Part shown: piece by piece, positions 1 through 8,100 of the stretch | Layout of the letters: each line of letters opens with the position of its first letter | Numbering within the stretch: the first letter of the stretch is position 1 | Assembly: GCF_012641395.1 (NCBI RefSeq) | Contig: NZ_JABAIH010000001.1 | Coordinates: 1-64,000, forward strand | DNA length: 64,000 nucleotides | DNA from: Rhizobium sp. P32RR-XVIII | GTDB lineage: Bacteria > Pseudomonadota > Alphaproteobacteria > Rhizobiales > Rhizobiaceae | Direction of reading: 5' to 3' | Program-made: the position numbers and the translations under genes | Notes under the pieces: model-generated | The model's input: the letters and a program-made list of their open reading frames with translations, nothing else | Databases searched by the model: none | Told to the model about the DNA's origin: nothing

Positions 1-97
1 GGCTGCACCCGTTCCCTTTCCGAACACGGCCGTGAAACGCCCCAGCGCCCATGGTACTTCGTCTCAAGACGCGGGAGAGTAGGTCGCTGCCAGGTCT
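1..97 (+). rRNA. rrf: 5S ribosomal RNA, 3' part
   Basis: The first 97 bases match the 3' three quarters of an alphaproteobacterial 5S rRNA: the CCGAACACGG loop region, then the GCGGGAGAGTAGGTCGCTGC 3' arm ending CAGGTCT. The 5' end lies outside the window, so this is the tail of an rRNA operon read on the plus strand. The exact 3' end is estimated from the closing helix of the family. Confidence 0.93.
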
Positions 98-131
98 GCA
101 AAACGCAACACAAAATCTTCTCATCACACTC

Positions 132-179
132 TCGGCCCAAGCCGAAAACATCGGGCCGCGTAAGCGGCCTTTTGCTTTT
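132..179 (+). terminator. Terminator hairpins after 5S rRNA
   Basis: A small hairpin (TCGGC at 132-136 with GCCGA at 141-145) is followed by GGCCGC (154-159), loop GTAA, GCGGCC (164-169) and TTTTGCTTTT. This has the shape of an intrinsic terminator for the rRNA operon, although the tRNA-fMet downstream may still be reached by read-through. Confidence 0.6.
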
Positions 180-213
180 AGCGGGCATGACGCAGAGCAA
201 AATGAACATGAGA

Positions 214-302
214 CAACTTGCTGAAGCAAGTTGCTCAGGCAGTAAGCGTAAATCGCCAAAGGCGCTTTACGCAACCGCGACAAATCCCAAAGGGATTTGC
301 GC
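214..302. repeat. Three tandem palindromes between 5S and tRNA-fMet
   Basis: Three hairpins follow one another. CAACTTGC (214-221) pairs with GCAAGTTG (226-233). GCGTAAA plus CGCC (246-257, one mismatch) pairs with GGCG plus TTTACGC (261-272). CAAATCCC (281-288) pairs with GGGATTTG (292-299), extended by GCG (277-279) with CGC (300-302). All loops are 3-4 nt. The layout resembles the palindromic intergenic mosaic elements known from rhizobia (RIME or ABC type); the family assignment is my inference. They could also act as rRNA/tRNA precursor processing signals. Confidence 0.55.
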
Positions 303-306
303 TGGA

Positions 307-383
<77 letters not shown>

Positions 384-403
384 ACCACAACGATCATAGT
401 CGC

Positions 404-432
404 AAAAAGCCCGCCGGTTAGGCGGGCTTTTG
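404..432 (+). terminator. Intrinsic terminator after tRNA-fMet
   Basis: AAAAAGCCCGCC (404-415), a 5-nt loop and GGCGGGCTTTT form a strong GC stem with flanking A and T runs, so it can stop transcription from either side. Between here and 595 no intact gene is seen; one short minus-strand open stretch is discussed in the findings. Confidence 0.85.
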
Positions 433-594
433 CGTTCCAGGGCGCGGTCAACGGCGCGTCAGGCGTTTCGCCGGCCACTACGCTCCGAATGAAATCGAGC
501 ACCATCGGCAGGAAGCGGTCGACTTGACGCGTCCCGCCGATGGCGTGTCAGCTCCAGCTATTGCCAAGCGGAGCCTTCCTGGAGCGAATACGGT

Positions 595-1884
595 TCAGCT
601 CCTGATCTTTGTCTTGCCTTCCTCAACAAGGCGGGCGGCAGCATCGGCCGGCGTCGTCCGTTCGAAAGCGAGTTCATCGGCGAGTGGCCGGAACAGGCGC
701 TGGTCGAATTCCGTCGAGCCGAGGGGTGCGGGCGCCGGGTAGTCCCCGACCTGTTCCTTGAGCAGGTTGACATAATCGACAGTGGCCCGCTCGGTCGGAT
801 TGAGGTTCGGCAGGATCGCCTCGCGGACGGTGGGAGACATGGGCACGCCGCGTTCCACGCCGAGGATCTTGCCGGCGTCGACGTCGTTGACGAAGAAGTC
901 GATGAATTTGGCGGCCGCTTCGCCGTTCTTCGTCGTCGCGCCGACGCTCCAGATGAGGGCAGGACGATAGTAGTGCCCGGAAGGTCCACCCTTCTTTTCC
1001 CGCGGCAGCAACGTAATTGCCAGCTTGTTCTTCGAGATCAGCTGATATCCGACGAGCTGGTTCGAGTAGGCCATGCCCATGGCGGATTTGCCAAGCGCCA
1101 GGCAGTTGGTGTCGATGGTGTTCTGGTCGAGGGTCTGCACGTCGGCCGCCACTGTGCCGCCCTTCTTGCGCAGGTCTTCCCAGAAGCTGTACCACTCCTT
1201 GGCATCCTCGACATCGAAGCCGAGGGTGCCGTTGGCATAAAGGCTCTTGCCGCGCTGGCGCAGCCAGGCATCGAAGACATAGGTATAGCGGGCGCCGTAG
1301 GGGCCGCCCGAATAGTTGTCCTTGCCGGCACCCTTTGTAAGCTCGACGGCGAGCTTGGCATATTCGTCCCAGGTGAGGTCAGGCGTCGGCAACGCAAGCC
1401 CCGCCTTCTCGAAGGCCGTCTGGTCGAAAAACAGCGCAAAAGAGTTGAGGCCCAGGCCGATGCCATAGATCTTGTCATCAACGGTCGTCAGCTTCAGCAT
1501 GTCCTTGCCGAAGGCATCGACCTTGAGCGTCGCGGGTATGAACTCGTCAAGGGGCAGGCATGCGCCGCGTTTGGAATAGTCAGAGATCGTGCTCGGCTCG
1601 AGCTGGAACACATCGGCGATCGCGCGGCCGGCCATCTGTGTCGCAAGCTTCGTCCAGTAGCCATCTCCGCTGAGCGACTCGCCGACGATCGTCACGCCCG
1701 GCGTCTTTGACTGATAAAGCTTTGTGACATCGAGCGTACGCTTGGCGCGATCGTTCGAACCCCACCACATTGCGCGCAGCGCCACATCTTCGGCAAAGGC
1801 CGGGGCAGCGCCGCCGGCGCCGAAGGCGAGGCCAGCAGCTGCGCCGGCCGACCCCATCAGAAATGAACGTCGATTGATCTGCAT
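595..1884 (-). CDS. Sugar ABC transporter substrate-binding protein (orphan)
   Basis: Periplasmic solute-binding protein of the extracellular family 1 (maltose-binding-like) group, 429 aa. The chosen ATG at 1884 has a GGAGG 8-9 bases upstream and gives an N-terminus MQINRRSFLMG followed by a hydrophobic stretch ending APAFA, a twin-arginine-type signal with a cleavage site near residue 31. An upstream in-frame start would add 13 residues lacking a ribosome site. No permease or ATPase is adjacent. The mature protein is clearly homologous to the binding protein at 11430-12716 (shared WWGS, RA-x-RT, YW-x2-LATQ-x-AGR), so it may feed that transporter. It is divergent from a LacI regulator whose palindromic operator lies in the shared promoter. 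The ligand is unknown. Confidence 0.88.
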   Translation of the reverse strand: MQINRRSFLMGSAGAAAGLAFGAGGAAPAFAEDVALRAMWWGSNDRAKRTLDVTKLYQSKTPGVTIVGESLSGDGYWTKLATQMAGRAIADVFQLEPSTISDYSKRGACLPLDEFIPATLKVDAFGKDMLKLTTVDDKIYGIGLGLNSFALFFDQTAFEKAGLALPTPDLTWDEYAKLAVELTKGAGKDNYSGGPYGARYTYVFDAWLRQRGKSLYANGTLGFDVEDAKEWYSFWEDLRKKGGTVAADVQTLDQNTIDTNCLALGKSAMGMAYSNQLVGYQLISKNKLAITLLPREKKGGPSGHYYRPALIWSVGATTKNGEAAAKFIDFFVNDVDAGKILGVERGVPMSPTVREAILPNLNPTERATVDYVNLLKEQVGDYPAPAPLGSTEFDQRLFRPLADELAFERTTPADAAARLVEEGKTKIRS

Positions 1885-1991
1885 GATGATCCTCCTTTGT
1901 CGCCTGCCCGTGCCGTCCTCCAACGATCCTCGGACATGTCATGCGATAGAGTACGCAAAAAAACGCGGTTTGCAATAAAATATCTTTTACT

Positions 1992-2003
1992 TGCAAATTT
2001 GCA
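1992..2003. promoter_or_regulatory. Candidate LacI-family operator
   Basis: TGCAAATTTGCA is a perfect 12-bp palindrome in the 140-bp AT-rich gap between the divergent binding-protein and LacI genes. A second half-site (ATTTGCA) follows at 2006-2012 and a TTTGCAA stretch lies just upstream near 1970. LacI-family proteins usually bind such central-symmetry dyads next to their own gene, so autoregulation and control of the binding protein are inferred. Confidence 0.5.
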
Positions 2004-2024
2004 TAATTTGCATAGACTTGCCGC

Positions 2025-3053
2025 ATGAACAGAATTCGACCCAGCCGGCCTCGCCAGGCCGATATTGCAGCCTCAGCCGGTGTCTCCATCTCGACGGTTT
2101 CGCGCGTGCTTGCCAACGAGCCGGGTATCAGCGAGAGCGTGCGTGAGCATATTCTGCGTGTGGCCGCCGAGCACGGTTACCAGGTGAAATCCGCTGCCGA
2201 CCCAGTTCCGGGCGGCCTTGCTCTGATCGCCAGCGACGGCGTCACCGGCGGCCTCAGCGTTTTCTACGAGTCCATCGTCGAGGGTCTCAGGGCGGGTGCG
2301 GCCGAAAACGGAATGCCTTTCGAGGTTCGTCTCGTCCGGGAAGACCGGGCAGGCCCCGAGGTGGTTCACGATTATCTGACCTCGGCACGCGCTGAGGGAC
2401 TTTTCCTGGTCGGCATCGACCCGAACGAAGCCCTGCGCGACTGGATCGACACCGAGATGGTTCCGGCCGTCCTCGTCAACGGCACGGATCCGATGCTTCG
2501 CCTCGACGGCGTTTCGCCGTCGAATTTTTTCGGCGCCTACCAGGCTGCCAAGCGGTTACTCAGGGCTGGCCACCGGCGCATCCTGCATCTCACCGGCTCG
2601 CACCGCAATACGATCCGGGAGCGTGTACGTGGTTTCGAGGCAGCGGTCGCTTCAGTTCAGGGCGCTGAAGGGCGGCTTGTGCCGATGACCTTTCATGGCA
2701 GCGCCAGCCGTGAGGCGCATGAACTGACGGCGGCGATCCTCGCGGAGGACGCCGGCTTTACGGCTGCCTTCTGCATGAATGACTTCATCGCCGTCGGCGT
2801 GCTGGAAGCGGCTACGGAAGCTGGCCTTCGCGTGCCGGAAGACTTCGCGATCGTTGGTTTCGACGATCTGCCCTGCGCTTTGATGACAAAGCCTCCGCTC
2901 TCCACCATGCGCGTCGATCGCGCGGCCCTGGGGCGCGAGGCGGTGGGCCTGATGATGTCCCGTTTCCGCGACCGGGCGGCACCTGCCCGTCACATATGCC
3001 ATGCGGTGATCCCGGTTGCCGGGGGCACCGTGCCTGAAGCCGCAACCTCGTGA
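2025..3053 (+). CDS. LacI family transcriptional regulator
   Basis: 342 aa. Residues about 10-55 form the LacI helix-turn-helix (ADIAASAGVSISTVSRVLA) and hinge; the rest is a periplasmic-binding-protein-like effector domain ending in the typical segment IVGFDDLPCALMTKPPLSTM. The ATG at 2025 has no clear Shine-Dalgarno sequence, so a short leader or leaderless start is possible. It is divergent from the binding-protein gene at 595-1884 and is followed with no gap by the DUF2264 gene, so it probably heads and controls this three-gene operon in response to a sugar or sugar acid. The effector is unknown. Confidence 0.9.
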   Translation: MNRIRPSRPRQADIAASAGVSISTVSRVLANEPGISESVREHILRVAAEHGYQVKSAADPVPGGLALIASDGVTGGLSVFYESIVEGLRAGAAENGMPFEVRLVREDRAGPEVVHDYLTSARAEGLFLVGIDPNEALRDWIDTEMVPAVLVNGTDPMLRLDGVSPSNFFGAYQAAKRLLRAGHRRILHLTGSHRNTIRERVRGFEAAVASVQGAEGRLVPMTFHGSASREAHELTAAILAEDAGFTAAFCMNDFIAVGVLEAATEAGLRVPEDFAIVGFDDLPCALMTKPPLSTMRVDRAALGREAVGLMMSRFRDRAAPARHICHAVIPVAGGTVPEAATS

Positions 3054-3062
3054 GTGATTCAG

Positions 3063-4919
3063 ATGACCTATGATCCGGCCAGCGCCAATCCGCTTGCAGG
3101 CAATCCGCTTGAAACACGCGACGACATGAGCCGAGCGCTCCTCGATCTCTTCAATCCGCTGCTTCCTTTTTTCTCCAAGGGCAATGCCCGCGTGCGACTC
3201 GATGGCGCTGCTGCGCATTTCGATCGTGCCGCGGCCGATCTGGAAGGTTTCGCCCGCCCTTTGTGGGGGCTTGCTCCGCTGGGTGCGGGAAACGGCCGGT
3301 TCGAGCATTGGAGCCGCTTCGCCGAAGGCCTCGCCAATGGCACTGATCCGGAACACCCAGAATATTGGGGTACGGTCAATGGCCGTGACCAGCGCATGGT
3401 GGAACTTGCCGCACTCGGTTTTGCGCTCGCGCTCGTTCCGGAAAAAATCTGGGAGCCGCTCGATGCGCGTGCCCGGAACAATGTCGCCGCCTATCTCAAG
3501 CATGCGCGCCAGTTCGATTATGCCGATAACAATTGGAAATTCTTTCGCATCCTTGTCGACATCGCGCTTGAACGCTTGGGCGCGGACTTCGACCGTAGCC
3601 TTACCAGTCAGTATCTGGAGGAACTGGAAGGCTTCTACATCGGGGATGGCTGGTATCGCGACGGCAATGTACGCCGCGTCGATCACTACATTCCCTTCGC
3701 GATGCACTTTTACGGGCTGATCTATTCAAAGCTTGTCGAGGACGATTATGCAAAGCGCTATCGCGAACGTGCCGTGCTCTTCGCAAAGGACTTCAAGAAC
3801 TGGTTTGCGGCCGATGGTGCAACAATTCCCTTCGGCCGGAGTTTGACATACCGCTTCGCCTGCGCGGGCTTCTGGTCGGCGCTCGCTTTCGCCGATCTGG
3901 AAGCTCTCCCTTGGGGCGAGGTCAAGCACCTCTGCCTTCAACACCTCCGTTGGTGGAGGGACAAGCCGATCGCGAACCGCGATGGCGTCCTGTCGATCGG
4001 TTTCGGCTATCCCAATCTGCTGATGTCGGAGAGCTATAATTCGGCCGGCTCACCCTATTGGGCTTTCAAGGCTTTCCTGCCGCTGGCGATCCCCGCCGAC
4101 CACCCCTTCTGGACGGCGAAGGAGAAGGTGCCGGAACCAGGCCCCATCACCTCGCCGCAGCGCCACCCGGGCATGGTCATGATGCGGGCGGGCAGTGATG
4201 TCGTGGCGCTTTCCTCCGGCCAGGAAAATCTCCAGATGCGTTTTGGCACGGAAAAATACGCGAAATTCGCATATTCAGCGCACTACGGCTTCAGTGTCGA
4301 AGCCGACGAGCGCAATTTCGCCGGCGCGGCCTTCGATTCGGCTCTAGCCTTCAGCGACGACGGATTGCACTACCGTGTTCGCGAGACCAATACGGCAGCC
4401 AAAATTGCAGGCGATATGCTTTATGCGAAATGGTCGCCGTTCAAGGATGTCACGGTCGAGACCTGGCTTGTGCCCGCCGCACCCTGGCATATCCGCGTGC
4501 ATAGGATTAACACGCCAAGGCCGCTGCAGATTGCCGAAGGCGGCTTTGCGATCGCCAAGCGGGATTTCGACCTCGATACGCTCTCGGCGGAGACAGGTGC
4601 CGCGCATGTCATCGGCGAGGCTGATTTTTCCGGCATCGCCGATCTCGGCTCGACCACAAAGCGGATGGGGCTCGCACAGAAAGCCCTGCCGAATACCAAC
4701 CTGATCGTTGCCAAGACATTGGTTCCGCAGCTGCGCGGCGAAATCTCCGCCGGCGAAACCGTGCTGGTTACGGCGGTGCTCGCACTCAAGGATCCGCACG
4801 CTGTTTCAGGCATCTGGGCGGAACGGCCGGCCGCGCCGGAGATCGCAGCTCTGGAGGAGCACGTCAGAAAGCACGGCATCGCCGTCAGCGCCATCGAAGC
4901 TCCGGGGCAGATGCCATGA
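3063..4919 (+). CDS. DUF2264 domain-containing protein
   Basis: 618 aa (621 if the GTG at 3054, immediately behind the LacI stop, is used). The N-terminal part (NPLETRDDMSRALLDLFNPL, then PLWGLAPL and DNNWKFFRIL) matches the DUF2264 family, predicted to have an alpha/alpha-barrel fold like polysaccharide lyases and unsaturated glucuronyl hydrolases. No signal peptide is visible, so it should act in the cytoplasm, perhaps on an imported oligosaccharide or glycoside. It sits between a LacI regulator and a 2-hydroxyacid dehydrogenase, overlapping the latter by 4 bases (ATGA). The reaction is not established for the family; a glycoside-cleaving role is inference from fold and context. Confidence 0.82.
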   Translation: MTYDPASANPLAGNPLETRDDMSRALLDLFNPLLPFFSKGNARVRLDGAAAHFDRAAADLEGFARPLWGLAPLGAGNGRFEHWSRFAEGLANGTDPEHPEYWGTVNGRDQRMVELAALGFALALVPEKIWEPLDARARNNVAAYLKHARQFDYADNNWKFFRILVDIALERLGADFDRSLTSQYLEELEGFYIGDGWYRDGNVRRVDHYIPFAMHFYGLIYSKLVEDDYAKRYRERAVLFAKDFKNWFAADGATIPFGRSLTYRFACAGFWSALAFADLEALPWGEVKHLCLQHLRWWRDKPIANRDGVLSIGFGYPNLLMSESYNSAGSPYWAFKAFLPLAIPADHPFWTAKEKVPEPGPITSPQRHPGMVMMRAGSDVVALSSGQENLQMRFGTEKYAKFAYSAHYGFSVEADERNFAGAAFDSALAFSDDGLHYRVRETNTAAKIAGDMLYAKWSPFKDVTVETWLVPAAPWHIRVHRINTPRPLQIAEGGFAIAKRDFDLDTLSAETGAAHVIGEADFSGIADLGSTTKRMGLAQKALPNTNLIVAKTLVPQLRGEISAGETVLVTAVLALKDPHAVSGIWAERPAAPEIAALEEHVRKHGIAVSAIEAPGQMP

Positions 4920-5926
4920 GCCGCCCCGGCATCGCATTCGCCATGCATCCGGCACGCACTGAACATGTCCTCGCGGATGACTCGCTTCAACGGTTGGAGC
5001 GCCTCGGCCGCGTGCTAGACCGCGATCCGCTGCAGAATTTTACAGACGAGCGCGCCCGCCGCGTGCTTTCCGAGACGGAAATCCTGATTACCGGCTGGGG
5101 CGCGCCGCAGGTGAGCAGTGACCTGCTTGCGGCGGCGAAGGGCCTGAAGATCGTCGCCCATGCGGCCGGAACCGTCAAAGGGATCATCGGCGAGGAGATT
5201 TTCAGGGCCGGGATCGCCGTCAGCCATGCGGCGGAAGCCAATGCCGTTCCCGTCGCGGAGTTCACCCTCGCCGCCATCCTCTTTGCCGGCAAACAGGTTT
5301 TCCGCTTTCGCGATCTCTATGTCGCGGACCGCAATCGCGACCGCACTTACCCCATGCAGCGCCTGCCGATCGGTAACTACCGGCGCACGGTCGGGATCAT
5401 CGGCGCATCGCGCATCGGCCGCCGCGTCATCGAGTTGCTGAAGTCCTTCAACTACAGGCTTGTCCTTTCAGACCCGACGATCAGTGCGGCTGAGGCCATG
5501 GAGCTTGGAACCGAAAAGGTCGATCTCGACACTCTCATGAGGGTTTCGGACATCGTTTCGCTTCACGCGCCGTCCCTGCCGTCCACCCGGCATATGATCG
5601 ACGCGAAGAAGCTTGCTTTGATGAAGGACGGTGCAACGCTCATCAATACAGCACGCGGCGCGATCATTGATGAGACCGCGCTCCTGGCAACGCTCTCGAC
5701 GGGCCGAATCGACGCCATCATCGACGTAACGGATCCCGAAATCCCCGGACCCTCGTCCGCGTTTTACGATCTACCGAATGTCTTCCTCACGCCTCATATC
5801 GCCGGCGCGGTCGGTTTGGAGCGCGCGCGGCTCGGCGAGATGGCCGTCGATGAGATCGAACGTTTCCTGAAGCGCGAGCCGCTTCTTTACGGCATCACCC
5901 TAGCGGATCTCGCAAAGATCGCCTGA
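4916..5926 (+). CDS. D-2-hydroxyacid dehydrogenase family protein
   Basis: 336 aa NAD-dependent 2-hydroxyacid dehydrogenase. The catalytic set is present: Arg in NTARGAIID, Glu in DVTDPEIPG and His in LTPHIAGAVG. The nucleotide-binding fingerprint reads VGIIGASRIGRR, with Ser at the second glycine of GxGxxG. Translation is probably coupled to the DUF2264 gene by the ATGA overlap. It faces the minus-strand operon ending at 5929, only two bases away. It likely oxidises or reduces a hydroxyacid derived from the substrate of this locus; the exact acid cannot be read from sequence. Confidence 0.87.
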   Translation: MSRPGIAFAMHPARTEHVLADDSLQRLERLGRVLDRDPLQNFTDERARRVLSETEILITGWGAPQVSSDLLAAAKGLKIVAHAAGTVKGIIGEEIFRAGIAVSHAAEANAVPVAEFTLAAILFAGKQVFRFRDLYVADRNRDRTYPMQRLPIGNYRRTVGIIGASRIGRRVIELLKSFNYRLVLSDPTISAAEAMELGTEKVDLDTLMRVSDIVSLHAPSLPSTRHMIDAKKLALMKDGATLINTARGAIIDETALLATLSTGRIDAIIDVTDPEIPGPSSAFYDLPNVFLTPHIAGAVGLERARLGEMAVDEIERFLKREPLLYGITLADLAKIA

Positions 5927-5928
5927 GC

Positions 5929-7203
5929 CTATTCGGCTTTCTGCGAGTTCGGCGAGCCGTCATTGGCAAGCTCAGGCATCATATCGGCAAGCTTGACGAC
6001 CTTGCCGGTGCGCGAACTCTCCAATGCTGCAAGACCGCAAAGCACCGACATGGCACCCGCACGCGTTCCCGCGCGCTGTTGCAGGCGGTCTTCCATGCCC
6101 GGTTTGAAGATCATATTGCGCAGCCGGTCGTCGCCGCCGAAGTGGCCGCCGGAGGTATACGGCACACGAATTCGCTCGACCGCGTCCTTTCCTTTCGGGA
6201 AATTGCGGATGAGCAGGATCTCGTCCTCCTTGGGCACTTCCCACGGCTGTGACTCGTACTGACGGATTTCGATCCGCCCCTTGGTGCCGTTGAATGCCAG
6301 ATGGTGCCCCTCAATCGGCTGGAAGGTGTTCAGCGAGTAGGAGACGTGGACGTTGTTGCGGTAGCGGATGCTGACGACCATCGTGTCCGGAATATCGATA
6401 TCCTCGCGGAAAACGCAGCCGTCGCGGAAATAGCCATCGATCTTTGAAGGATCCTCGTAAAGCGGGTCGAGGAAGGGATCGGCACCGAGATCGAAATAGT
6501 AGTCGCATTCATGCGTGTGCGGACAGAGCTTGCAGCGCGGACCGCGGAAGGGACCCTTGCGGCCGTAATTCTGCAGGTCGGCAAACGATGTCACCGCTTC
6601 CGGATCGCTGTCGAGGTACCAGTTCAGCAGATCAAAATGGTGGGTGGCCTTGTGAACGAACAGGCTGCCGGACTTTTCAGTATAGGCGTGCCAGCGCCGG
6701 AAATAATCCGCGCCATGCTTGGTGTTCAGGTACCAGTGGAAGTCGACCGAGGTGACGCGGCCGATCTCTCCGGAATTGAGCAGTTCCTTGATTTTGGCTG
6801 CGGTCGGCGCGTAACGGTAGTTGAAGGATACGTCGACGCGCCTTCCGGTGCGTTTCTCGGCATCGATGATCCGGCGGATCTTGTCCACTGCGGTGGTCAT
6901 CGGCTTTTCGGTGATGACATCGATTCCTGCCTCGAGCGCCCGCACGACGATCGCGTCATGGGTGTGGTCCGGCGTGCAGACGATGATAAGGTCAGGTTTC
7001 ACCTCCTTCAGCATCGCGTCGATGTCGTCATAAATCGGCGCATTGCTGCCGATCATGGTGCGCGCCCGTTCTCCGCGCAGCGAGTTTTTCTCGACGATGG
7101 CGACGAGATCCACATGCTCGCGCCAGCCGGCGAGCAGTTCCTTCCCCCACATGGTGGTCCCGCGGTTGCCGGTTCCGATCAGTGCAAAGCGGCGTTTCTC
7201 CAT
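5929..7203 (-). CDS. Gfo/Idh/MocA family oxidoreductase with Cys cluster
   Basis: 424 aa. The start ATG at 7203 is preceded by GGAGGATCATTCG. The N-terminal Rossmann fold (FALIGTGNRGTTMWG) carries the family motif EKP at residues 99-101, followed by the C-terminal alpha/beta dehydrogenase domain. Unusual for the family is a cysteine cluster C224-x2-C227-x5-C233 with a further C263, which looks like a metal site. It is the last gene of the minus-strand operon 10414-5929. Such enzymes oxidise or reduce sugars, cyclitols or glycosides with NAD(P); in clusters with sugar-isomerase-like proteins they often make 3-keto sugars. The substrate is unknown. Confidence 0.87.
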   Translation of the reverse strand: MEKRRFALIGTGNRGTTMWGKELLAGWREHVDLVAIVEKNSLRGERARTMIGSNAPIYDDIDAMLKEVKPDLIIVCTPDHTHDAIVVRALEAGIDVITEKPMTTAVDKIRRIIDAEKRTGRRVDVSFNYRYAPTAAKIKELLNSGEIGRVTSVDFHWYLNTKHGADYFRRWHAYTEKSGSLFVHKATHHFDLLNWYLDSDPEAVTSFADLQNYGRKGPFRGPRCKLCPHTHECDYYFDLGADPFLDPLYEDPSKIDGYFRDGCVFREDIDIPDTMVVSIRYRNNVHVSYSLNTFQPIEGHHLAFNGTKGRIEIRQYESQPWEVPKEDEILLIRNFPKGKDAVERIRVPYTSGGHFGGDDRLRNMIFKPGMEDRLQQRAGTRAGAMSVLCGLAALESSRTGKVVKLADMMPELANDGSPNSQKAE

Positions 7204-7245
7204 CGAATGATCCTCCTTCATACGTGCTGAAACGAATATATCCAA

Positions 7246-8076
7246 TTAAGCCTGGCAGCAGCTATGATACCGCTCGACGCAGATGGCGATGACCTCGTCT
7301 GCCGGGCGCTTCCACCAGTTGTCCGCCGAAAAGATTTCGACCTCTTGGGCGCCGAGGAAGCCTGCCTCCTCGATCATGCGCCGGATGCCTTTCAAATCGA
7401 TCACGCCGTCGCCCATCATGCCGCGATCGGTCAGCATGTCCTTTGTCGGAACGAGCCAGTCGCAAATGTGGTGGGCGAAGATACGTTTCATGCGTCCAGC
7501 GCGGGCGATTTGCTCGGCAAGGTCCGGGTCCCACCAGACGTGATAGACGTCGATCGCAACGCCCACGTCTTCGCCGAGCTGCTCGCAGATATCGAGCGCC
7601 TGGCCGAGTGTGTTCACGCAGGCCCGATCTGCGGCATACATTGGATGCAGCGGCTCGATTGCCAGCGGCACGCCCGCCGCCTGTGCGTGCGGCAGGACGG
7701 CGGCAATGCCGTTGGACACCATCTGCCGTGCCGCGGCAATATCCTTGGAACTGCCCGGCAGCCCCCCGACGACGAGCACCAGGCAATCGGCGCCGAGTGC
7801 TGCGGCTTCGTCGATCGCACGCCTGTTGTCATCGAGGTTCTTTTCCCAGCCCACCCGATCGATGGCCGGAAAGAAGCCGCCGCGGCAAAGGCCGGTAAGC
7901 TTCAATCCGTTGGCTCGAACAATGCGGACGGCCTCTTCGAGCCCTACTTTCGCGACCTGATCGCGCCAGGGCGCAATGTGCGTGATGCCATGCTTCAAGC
8001 AGATATCCACTGCCTCCGCAAAGCCGCACTGTTCCCGGATTGTCGCAAGATTGATCGAAAGTCCCTCGACCTGCAT
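7246..8076 (-). CDS. Sugar phosphate isomerase/epimerase family protein
   Basis: 276 aa TIM-barrel protein of the xylose isomerase-like (AP endonuclease 2) family. The ATG at 8076 has GGGAGGAGC 2-3 bases upstream; an alternative five codons earlier would leave this site inside the gene. Likely metal ligands are visible in IEPLHP (Glu), DVYHVWWDP (Asp, His), HICDW (His) and a C-terminal EVEIFS (Glu). It sits between a DUF993 gene and a Gfo/Idh/MocA gene, the pairing seen in inositol and 3-keto-glycoside pathways, so it may isomerise, epimerise or beta-eliminate an oxidised sugar. The precise reaction is inference. Confidence 0.86.
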   Translation of the reverse strand: MQVEGLSINLATIREQCGFAEAVDICLKHGITHIAPWRDQVAKVGLEEAVRIVRANGLKLTGLCRGGFFPAIDRVGWEKNLDDNRRAIDEAAALGADCLVLVVGGLPGSSKDIAAARQMVSNGIAAVLPHAQAAGVPLAIEPLHPMYAADRACVNTLGQALDICEQLGEDVGVAIDVYHVWWDPDLAEQIARAGRMKRIFAHHICDWLVPTKDMLTDRGMMGDGVIDLKGIRRMIEEAGFLGAQEVEIFSADNWWKRPADEVIAICVERYHSCCQA

Positions 8077-8100
8077 TAGCTCCTCCCGCACGCTATGACG

